Shown here: piece after piece, positions 57,684 through 64,000 of the stretch | Layout of the letters: each line of letters opens with the position of its first letter | Numbering within the stretch: position 1 is the first letter of the stretch | NCBI RefSeq assembly: GCF_024345575.1 | Contig: NZ_JAGQBJ010000005.1 | Coordinates: 124,001 to 188,000, forward strand | Length of the DNA stretch: 64,000 nucleotides | Reading direction: 5' to 3' | Origin: Cyanobium sp. Morenito 9A2 | Lineage (GTDB): Bacteria > Cyanobacteriota > Cyanobacteriia > PCC-6307 > Cyanobiaceae | Made by a program: the position numbers and the translations under genes | Notes under the pieces: model-generated | The model's input: only the letters and a program-made list of their open reading frames with translations | The model's database searches: none | What the model was told of the DNA's origin: nothing

Positions 57684-58850
57684 ATGCGTGTGCTCGGCCT
57701 GATGAGCGGCACCAGCGCCGACGGCGTCGACGCCGTGCTGGCCCAGTTTGCTGGCCCCCCCGCCCGGCCCCGCTGGCGTCTGCTGCGCCACGCCTTCCGG
57801 CCCTATCCCACCGCCTTGCGCCACGCGCTGGTGGCGGCTGGCCAGGGTGTTCCCCTGGCGGCCGAGGAGGTGCTGGAGCTGAGCGAAGCCGTCACCGAAG
57901 CCCAAGCGGCCTGCGCCCGGGCCTGCGATCCCCAGGCAGAGGCGGAGCTGGTGGGCTGCCATGGTCAGACCCTCTGGCACCGGCCACCGGCGGGCGGGCG
58001 GCGCGGGGCCAGCTGGCAACTGCTGCAGGGTCCGGTGCTGGCGGAGCTCCTGGGAAGGCCGGTGGTGTTCGACTTCCGTTCCCAGGATCTGGCCTTGGGC
58101 GGCCAGGGGGCGCCGCTGGTGCCGGCCGCCGACGCGGCGCTGCTGCCGGCGATTGGCGGCTGGCGAGCCGTGCTCAACCTCGGCGGCATCGCCAACCTCA
58201 CCCTGTTGCCCCCGGCCACGGGACCCGATCGCCACCAACAGGTGCGGGGCTGGGACTGCGGTCCGGCTAACACCCTGCTGGACCTGGCCGTGGAGCGCTT
58301 CAGTGGCGGCACCCTCTGTTACGACGCCGATGGCCGCTGGGCCGCCGGCGGCCAGGTCAATGAAACCCTGATCGAGCGCTGGCTCCAGGAGCCCTACCTC
58401 CAAGCGGCCCCCCCGAAATCCACGGGACGCGAACTGTTCGGTGCCCCTGATCTGGAACGGCGCCTGGCCGAGCTCACCAGCGCCTGCGGCCACGACCCCC
58501 CTGCCGCCAGCGATCAGGCCGATGCCCTGGCCAGCCTCACCGCCTTCACGGCGGCGGTGGTGGCCGCCGACCTGAAACGGGGCATCACTCCCCTAGAGCT
58601 GCTGGTGGCCGGTGGCGGCGCCCGCAATGGCGCCCTGATGGCGGAGTTGCGTCGGCGCTGTCCCGGCACGCAGGTCAAGCCCCTGGCGGAGTTGGGCATT
58701 GGCGAGAGCGAACGGGAAGCCCTGGGTTTCGCGCTGCTGGCTTGGTGGCACCAGAAGGGGTTTGAGGGCTCCCTGCCCTCGGTCACCGGCGCCCCCCAGG
58801 CGGCGGTGCTGGGGGTGCGGGCCGATCCCCAGGGCCCCAGGCAGCGCTGA
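57684..58850 (+). CDS. anmK: Anhydro-N-acetylmuramic acid kinase
   Basis: Peptidoglycan recycling kinase of 388 aa that turns 1,6-anhydro-MurNAc into MurNAc-6-phosphate. The N-terminus LGLMSGTSADGVDAVL is diagnostic, and GCHGQTLWHRP, FDFRSQDLALGGQGAPLVP and VLNLGGIANLT follow in family order. The ATG at 57684 is taken as start; the frame is open 36 nt further into ktrA. Only 4 nt separate it from ktrA. Confidence 0.95.
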   Translation: MRVLGLMSGTSADGVDAVLAQFAGPPARPRWRLLRHAFRPYPTALRHALVAAGQGVPLAAEEVLELSEAVTEAQAACARACDPQAEAELVGCHGQTLWHRPPAGGRRGASWQLLQGPVLAELLGRPVVFDFRSQDLALGGQGAPLVPAADAALLPAIGGWRAVLNLGGIANLTLLPPATGPDRHQQVRGWDCGPANTLLDLAVERFSGGTLCYDADGRWAAGGQVNETLIERWLQEPYLQAAPPKSTGRELFGAPDLERRLAELTSACGHDPPAASDQADALASLTAFTAAVVAADLKRGITPLELLVAGGGARNGALMAELRRRCPGTQVKPLAELGIGESEREALGFALLAWWHQKGFEGSLPSVTGAPQAAVLGVRADPQGPRQR

Positions 58851-58856
58851 GAGCCA

Positions 58857-59177
58857 TCAGCGCTCCGACGATCGGCCGGGCCGCTGCAGCCTCAGGCGCC
58901 GGGGAACCCCACGCAGGCGGCTGGGCCGTTCCTGGCTGCGTTCTTCAAGGGCCTCCCGGAATTCGTCAGTGGCCTGGCGGCCCGTGGGCTGGCGCTCGCC
59001 GGCCGCCCGATCGATGCGCTCAAGGCCTTGCTGGATCAGCACCTTGGCCATGTTGCTGACCGTGCGCGACTCCGCTTCGGCCACGTCATGGAGCCGGGCA
59101 CAGAGCTCCTCCGGCAGGACCACCTGAATGCGCGGCGACTTGGGCTTGCCACTGGTGGAGGTCTGACGGATGGCCAA
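58857..59177 (-). CDS. Ribbon-helix-helix (CopG/Arc-like) DNA-binding protein
   Basis: Protein of 106 aa. Residues about 14-58 (PRIQVVLPEELCARLHDVA, then SRTVSNMAKVLIQQGLERI) form a strand-helix-helix typical of the MetJ/Arc family. The C-terminal half is rich in Arg and Gln. No toxin partner is adjacent, so it is more likely a regulator than an antitoxin. It is convergent with anmK, 6 nt apart. GATC-rich and palindromic DNA lies just upstream of its start. Confidence 0.8.
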   Translation of the reverse strand: MAIRQTSTSGKPKSPRIQVVLPEELCARLHDVAEAESRTVSNMAKVLIQQGLERIDRAAGERQPTGRQATDEFREALEERSQERPSRLRGVPRRLRLQRPGRSSER

Positions 59178-59505
59178 GGCAAACGGGGATCAGAGGATCA
59201 GATCCGGCCGGAACGGATCCCCAGGGATCCAGCTCGTTACCAACAAGTGTACAGAGATGCACAAGGATAGTATCCGTGGTTATGCTTGTCCTGGGTTCTT
59301 CCCTCAGCCGCTTCACTCAGCTGCTTCTCCCCGTCCACCCGGAGGCCACTAGCCGCCCTCTGGATCAGCGCAACACCAGCCCCCACGCTCAGCCCCCCCC
59401 CCAGGTTCACCCGCGGCCCAAGCGCGGGAAAGAAGCCGCCAACCCCAGCGCCCTGACCTGGAACACCCCACCAGACCGATCTGGGAGTCGCCTCAATTCC
59501 GACGC
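59178..59505. other. Intergenic region with GATC cluster and small palindrome
   Basis: Upstream of the ribbon-helix-helix gene. Five GATC sites fall in 42 bp (59188-59229), and GGATA-G-TATCC forms a palindrome at 59265-59275. Either could be an operator for the neighbouring regulator. A 77-codon frame at 59276-59509 has no recognisable homology and ends with a 4-nt overlap of the next start; I do not call it. Confidence 0.4.
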
Positions 59506-59952
59506 GTGAACGTCCGGCTCGCCCACTCGGTCCCGTCAGCCCTTCCCCCTGAACCAGCCGTGGCCCCCCGTACCGCCTCCGCCTCCCGCCCAGCCCGAAC
59601 AGCCCCTCCCACCGGGACCGGTCGAAGCGAATCAGGACAAACCGAAACCCGCGGCAGCGAATCAGGCCTCCGCGCTCAAGGGGAGCGCAGCGCCAAGGCG
59701 GGCCGGGCCAGCAGGGTGCAACGCCAAGCGGAGCGCAGCGATGTGCTGGTTTCGGCTGTGATCAGCACCTATCTGCTCACCCACTTGCACCACGTCCTCC
59801 AACGGGCCGAATTCGGCGCCCAGCAGGAGGGTCGCGACTCCCTGGCGGCCAACTACGCCCAGCTGCGCAAAGTGCTCTGCCTCGATGCCCGCACCATGGA
59901 GGATGCCTCCGCCACCGGCGAGGACGACCAGGAGGAGCTCGAGGCGGCCTGA
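59506..59952 (+). CDS. Small conserved-looking hypothetical protein
   Basis: Protein of 148 aa. The N-terminal 75 residues are low in complexity (Ala, Pro, Arg, Ser) and probably disordered. The C-terminal part, SDVLVSAVISTYLLTHLHHV and LAANYAQLRKVLCLDARTME, looks helical and conserved. Start is GTG; an internal start nearer the conserved half is possible. I recognise no function. Confidence 0.65.
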   Translation: MNVRLAHSVPSALPPEPAVAPRTASASRPARTAPPTGTGRSESGQTETRGSESGLRAQGERSAKAGRASRVQRQAERSDVLVSAVISTYLLTHLHHVLQRAEFGAQQEGRDSLAANYAQLRKVLCLDARTMEDASATGEDDQEELEAA

Positions 59953-60350
59953 GCAGCGATCGCTGGGCCGCACACACCCCTTGTCGGGTCGCCTTCCGTT
60001 TGCCCAGGCCCCTTTCCCGGAGGGCCGACGGTTCCAGCGCCAACGCGTTGATCGCCCCGCTCCGCGACATCGGGACCGCTCAGGCGATTCGCCAGCTGAA
60101 CCGTGATTGGCCTGACGCCCTCAACGAGAGCAGAAACCGTTGGTCCAGGGCCAGCCTCCCGTTCGATGCCCTCAGAGGTGGCTGGTAAAAGCCCGGAGCG
60201 ATTCCACCCTTGGCCCCGGGACTGATGGCCAAGGGCCGGTGGGGCCCCGGCGGGGCCGAGGCGAAGGGACAGGCCCCATCACGATCCGCCCCGTGCCCTG
60301 GGCAAGAACGGCTGAGGCTGCATAGGGTCAACGCAGCCCAAGCCGCTGCC
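59953..60350. other. Intergenic stretch without a supported gene
   Basis: About 400 bp with only short overlapping open frames of biased composition. No hairpin terminator or tRNA was recognised. Confidence 0.5.
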
Positions 60351-60584
60351 ATGGCCGACTCCGCCGCCGCCCAGCTCTACGACCTGATCCGCCAGGACGG
60401 CGAGCTCACGCGCTCCCTCTTCCGTCAGGCCCTCCAGGACCCCGGCGGCACCGTCCAGAGGATCCGCCAGCTGGGACAGGAGCGGGGCCTGGAGCTCACT
60501 GACGACACCATTCGCCAGTTCATCGCTTCCCTCGATGACGACGCCAGCAAGCAATGGCTGGTGAAGGCCCGCGGCGGACTCTGA
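60351..60584 (+). CDS. Small helical protein, weakly Nif11-like
   Basis: A 77-aa protein, mostly helical, with QLYDLIRQDGELTRSLFRQA, then LGQERGLELTDDTIRQFIASL and the end WLVKARGGL. The pattern of two short helices, G-x-E-L-T-D-D and a terminal Gly-Gly faintly recalls Nif11 leader-like proteins, which in picocyanobacteria act as lanthipeptide leaders. No modifying enzyme or core peptide follows, so a stand-alone small protein is more likely. The start ATG fits the conserved-looking start; the frame is open upstream. Confidence 0.6.
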   Translation: MADSAAAQLYDLIRQDGELTRSLFRQALQDPGGTVQRIRQLGQERGLELTDDTIRQFIASLDDDASKQWLVKARGGL

Positions 60585-60590
60585 AGCGCC

Positions 60591-60800
60591 TCAGGGCAAA
60601 GGAACCGAGCCTGGCCCAGCACCAGCCCCGGGACTCCCCGGCGGCTGGGGGCCGGGCCTACCCAGGGAGGGCGCCGGTGCCGGCAGCCTGGGCCGGTGGC
60701 CGTCATCACTCTTGGCCCAGCTGAAGAACAACCAGTAGCTCACGATCGCCAGGCCCGCTGCGATCACCACGGCGGCCACCTGCTCCAAACGCTTGACCAT
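60591..60800 (-). CDS. Single-helix membrane protein, unknown function
   Basis: A 69-aa protein with one membrane helix (VAAVVIAAGLAIVSYWLFFSW) and a Pro/Gly-rich C-terminal tail. The ATG at 60800 starts directly before the helix. It is convergent with the small helical protein (6 nt apart) and divergent from the ABC-F gene. Confidence 0.6.
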   Translation of the reverse strand: MVKRLEQVAAVVIAAGLAIVSYWLFFSWAKSDDGHRPRLPAPAPSLGRPGPQPPGSPGAGAGPGSVPLP

Positions 60801-60974
60801 GGCTGGTGAGGAGAGGGCGGCCCATCGAGTCTGCCGAATCACTCCGTCCCAGCCGCCCACCCACGCGAGGGTACGGGTCACCGGCCGGATTCCGTGCGGC
60901 TCTGTCGACGCGGAAGCGCGGCCGCAGCGGCCAACGGTGATGATGGGGATTACACCAGGTCTCCCCTCGCCTCC

Positions 60975-62699
60975 GTGCTTCGTCTTGAACGCGTTTCAAA
61001 GATTTACCCTACGGGTGAGGTGCTGCGCGACATCACCTGGGAGGTGAAAGGCGGCGATCGCATCGGGTTGGTGGGCGTCAATGGCGCCGGCAAGTCCACC
61101 CAGATGCGGCTGATCGCCGGCCTGGAGGATCCCAGTGGTGGCCAGGTGGTCAAGCAGGGCGACCCGCGCATCGCCTATCTGCAGCAGGAATTCGACGTGG
61201 ACCTCGCGCGCAGCGTGCGTGAGGAACTGTTTCAGGCCTTCGGTGAGGCCGCCACTGTGCTCATCCGCCAGCACCAGGTGGAAAAGGAGATGGCCAGCGA
61301 GCAGGCCGCCAGCGACCCCGACCATCTCCATGAGCTGATCCACGAGCTGGGTCGCCTGCACACTCGTTTCGAAGCGCTCCACGGCTACGAACTCGATGCC
61401 CGCATCGACAAGCTGCTGCCCACGATCGGCTTCAGCCCCGAGGGGGCCGAGCGGCCGGTGGGGGATTATTCCGGCGGCTGGCAGATGCGCATCGCCCTGG
61501 GCAAGATCCTCCTACAACAGCCCGATCTGCTCCTGCTCGACGAGCCCACCAACCATTTGGACGTGGAAACGATCCAGTGGCTGGAGGGTTACCTGATCAG
61601 CCAGACGATTCCTCTGGTGGTGATCAGCCATGACCGGGCCTTCCTCGATCGGGTCTGCAACCAGATTGTCGAAACCGAACGCGGCATCTCCCGTACCTAC
61701 CTGGGCAACTACAGCCAACACCTGGAGCAGAAGGCCCTGGAGCGCGAAGCCAGCCAGGCGGCCTTTGAGCGACAACAGAAAGAGCTGAGCACCCAGCAGG
61801 CCTACATCGACCGCTTCCGCGCCAGTGCCACCCGCAGCACCCAGGCCAAGAGCCGCGAGAAGCTGCTGGAGAAAGTGGAGCGCATCGAAGCGCCACTGGA
61901 GGGCATCGCCGGTCCTCGATTCCAGTTTCCGCCGGCGCCCCGCTGCGGCCGCCAGGTGGCGGTAATCGAGAAACTCACCCACAGCTACGACGACAAGATT
62001 CTTTTCCTGGAGGCTGATCTGGAGGTGGAGCGGGGTGATCGGATCGCTTTCGTCGGCCCCAATGGCGCCGGCAAATCCACCCTGCTGCGGTTGGTGATGG
62101 GCCTTGAAGCCCCCGACGACGGCAGAGCCCGCCTGGGGGAGCACAACGTGATCGCCGGTTATTTCGAGCAGAACCAGGCCGAGGCCCTTGATCTCAGCAA
62201 AACGGTGATCGACACCCTGTTCGAGGCGGTGCCCGACTGGACCCAGACCCAGGTGCGCTCCATGCTAGGCAGCTTCGGCTTCAGCAACGACTCCGTGTTC
62301 AAGGAGGCCGGCAAGCTCTCCGGTGGCGAAAAGGCGCGCCTGGCCCTGGCCCTGATGCTGCTGAGCCCCTGCAACCTCCTGGTGCTGGATGAACCCACCA
62401 ACCACCTGGACATTCCCGCCAAGCAGATGCTGGAGGAGGCGCTCATGACCTACGAGGGGGCGGCCCTTCTGGTCTCCCATGACCGCTACTTCATCTCCAG
62501 GGTGGCGAACAAGATCGTTGAGCTGCGCGACGGCGAACTCGTCCTCTACCGCGGCAACTACGCCTATTACCAGGAAAAGAAAGTGGAGGAGGCCGCCGAA
62601 CAGCAAGCGATCGCTGAAGCCCTGGCCAAGGGAGCCAAGAAAACCGCCAACCAGCAGAAGCAGAAAACCCGATCAGCGGCACGTCGTAGGGCGGCGTGA
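60975..62699 (+). CDS. ABC-F family ATPase (Uup/EttA-like)
   Basis: Soluble protein of 574 aa with two ATP-binding cassettes and no membrane part, acting on the ribosome in known ABC-F members. Cassette 1 has GVNGAGKSTQMRL, YSGGWQMRIALG and LLLLDEPTNHLD; cassette 2 has GPNGAGKSTLLRL, LSGGEKARLAL and LLVLDEPTNHLD. The linker includes a charged coil (about residues 250-310). The C-terminal lysine-rich tail resembles Uup. Start is GTG at the beginning of homology. Confidence 0.93.
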   Translation: MLRLERVSKIYPTGEVLRDITWEVKGGDRIGLVGVNGAGKSTQMRLIAGLEDPSGGQVVKQGDPRIAYLQQEFDVDLARSVREELFQAFGEAATVLIRQHQVEKEMASEQAASDPDHLHELIHELGRLHTRFEALHGYELDARIDKLLPTIGFSPEGAERPVGDYSGGWQMRIALGKILLQQPDLLLLDEPTNHLDVETIQWLEGYLISQTIPLVVISHDRAFLDRVCNQIVETERGISRTYLGNYSQHLEQKALEREASQAAFERQQKELSTQQAYIDRFRASATRSTQAKSREKLLEKVERIEAPLEGIAGPRFQFPPAPRCGRQVAVIEKLTHSYDDKILFLEADLEVERGDRIAFVGPNGAGKSTLLRLVMGLEAPDDGRARLGEHNVIAGYFEQNQAEALDLSKTVIDTLFEAVPDWTQTQVRSMLGSFGFSNDSVFKEAGKLSGGEKARLALALMLLSPCNLLVLDEPTNHLDIPAKQMLEEALMTYEGAALLVSHDRYFISRVANKIVELRDGELVLYRGNYAYYQEKKVEEAAEQQAIAEALAKGAKKTANQQKQKTRSAARRRAA

Positions 62700-62807
62700 A
62701 CCACGCCAATGGCCCTGAGTTGAATGACCTAATGAAGAAAGCTGTTTAAGTGGGCGGATCCGGGCACGTGTGCATAGCCTGACAACATCCCCCTTGCATT
62801 GGGATCG

Positions 62808-62993
62808 ATGACTGTCCTCATAGGCCATTTCACTCCCTCCTCCCCCCAGGAGCGGGACGGCGCCAGCACCCATCCCGCAGGGCACCGCACCCGGGAAGCG
62901 GCGGAGACTTATTTTGAGTGCATCACCACCTGTTCGCTGGATGACGGCGAATGCGTGACCCGCTGCGTGGAGCAACTGCGGGAACTGAACTGA
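62808..62993 (+). CDS. Tiny twin-CX3C protein
   Basis: A 61-aa protein whose C-terminal half reads YFECITTCSLDDGE then CVTRCVEQLRELN: two CX3C motifs separated by six residues in predicted helices, suitable for a helical hairpin with two disulfides or for metal binding. The N-terminus is polar. The ATG at 62808 is used; another is 9 nt upstream. No family name comes to mind; similar small proteins occur in marine Synechococcus as far as I recall. Confidence 0.65.
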   Translation: MTVLIGHFTPSSPQERDGASTHPAGHRTREAAETYFECITTCSLDDGECVTRCVEQLRELN

Positions 62994-63017
62994 GGCGCCC
63001 AGGGGCCTCATCAAGCA

Positions 63018-63049
63018 CGCTCCCGCCCGACACCTTCGGTGCGGGAGCG
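63018..63049. terminator. Hairpin after the twin-CX3C gene
   Basis: Inverted repeat CGCTCCCGC / GCGGGAGCG, 9 bp, with a 14-nt loop, 25 nt after the gene. There is no T run, so it may be a weak terminator or an mRNA 3' end stabiliser. Confidence 0.55.
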
Positions 63050-63145
63050 CTGACACCACCGACCTAGCTCTGTGGCATTCGATACGCGACGCAACGAAAC
63101 ACTTCGTAGCATTGGCCCAGTCCAACGCCCCGTCGCGACGTCACC

Positions 63146-63423
63146 ATGTCCGATCAACTCGCCCTCAGCCTTGGCCAGCAGTTCGAACTGGAGCGCATGA
63201 ACCGGGTGATCGATTCCACCGGTGACGCCCAGATGCTGCGGGGGCTGGCCAAGCAATTGCTGCAGGCCTGGCAAAGCCAAAAGGCCGCCACCCAGTGGAT
63301 CATGCGCCAGCAGTTGGCCACACCGTCGAGCTTCGCCATTGACGCGGTCAAAGGTCTCGAGCTGATGGGCGGTGGAGATCCGTCGGGTCCGTCCGCCCCG
63401 CCCAATGGCACCATGGACGTGCT

Positions 63424-63427
<4 letters not shown>
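63146..63427 (+). CDS. Small conserved-looking hypothetical protein
   Basis: A 93-aa soluble protein, helical in its first 60 residues ([18 protein letters not shown], then [20 protein letters not shown]), with a Gly/Pro-rich end. It resembles a family of unnamed cyanobacterial proteins but I cannot give a function. It overlaps the convergent protease gene by 4 nt. Confidence 0.7.

Positions 63428-64000
<573 letters not shown>

Noticed and set aside
59276-59509. 77-codon plus-strand frame before the small hypothetical gene
   Set aside because: No homology or conserved-looking core; a 4-nt overlap with the next start is the only support.

Overview
The window looks like chromosomal DNA of a GC-rich unicellular cyanobacterium of the Synechococcus/Cyanobium type. 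The evidence is a phycobilisome rod-core linker (cpcG) next to a CpcS-type bilin lyase, a SufR-controlled sufBCDS operon led by ferredoxin-thioredoxin reductase, KtrAB, a RarA fusion of the cyanobacterial kind, scattered GCGATCGC (HIP1) palindromes, and several small proteins of the sort common in picocyanobacteria. Genes are tightly packed, often with 1-4 nt overlaps.

Region 1 (84-12633) is accessory and is the most interesting part. Two convergent operons meet tail to tail with a 31-nt overlap. The plus operon encodes a radical SAM/SPASM protein, a double-length (tandem) MFS sugar-porter-like transporter, an SDR oxidoreductase and an acetolactate-synthase-like ThDP enzyme. The minus operon encodes a GT1 glycosyltransferase, a second radical SAM/SPASM-twitch protein and a full-length carboxylic acid reductase (adenylation - carrier - thioester reductase). 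Together they read as a small-molecule pathway not of standard NRPS/PKS or RiPP type: acid to aldehyde (CAR), C-C coupling or decarboxylation (ThDP enzyme), redox tailoring (SDR, radical SAM), glycosylation and export. A roughly 1.4-kb gene-poor stretch (12634-14041) separates it from the core genome.

Region 2 (14042-30683) is core metabolism: a histidine-box membrane protein, a metallophosphoesterase, mtnA, a degraded transporter scrap, a VOC protein, sufS-D-C-B-ftrC facing sufR across a palindrome that fits a SufR operator, a DMT permease, the bilin lyase, cpcG, a DUF4912 protein, a lipoprotein phospholipase D with an EF-hand loop, and two small secreted proteins.

Region 3 (30812-47071) has phosphoglucomutase, a PAS-GGDEF-EAL signalling pseudogene broken by three in-frame stops plus a frameshift, a five-gene operon with two complete RND/MFP efflux pairs, and a long RarA-type ATPase.

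Region 4 (47117-64000) is mostly housekeeping: a DUF1400 protein, a phosphopantetheinyl transferase (a plausible activator of the CAR), bcp, coaX, cysH, a type II NADH dehydrogenase, a HAD hydrolase, hflX, 1-Cys peroxiredoxin, ktrBA, anmK, a ribbon-helix-helix protein, an ABC-F ATPase, several tiny proteins and the 3' part of an HtrA-like protease cut by the window end.

All functions come from reading motifs by eye; no database search was run.
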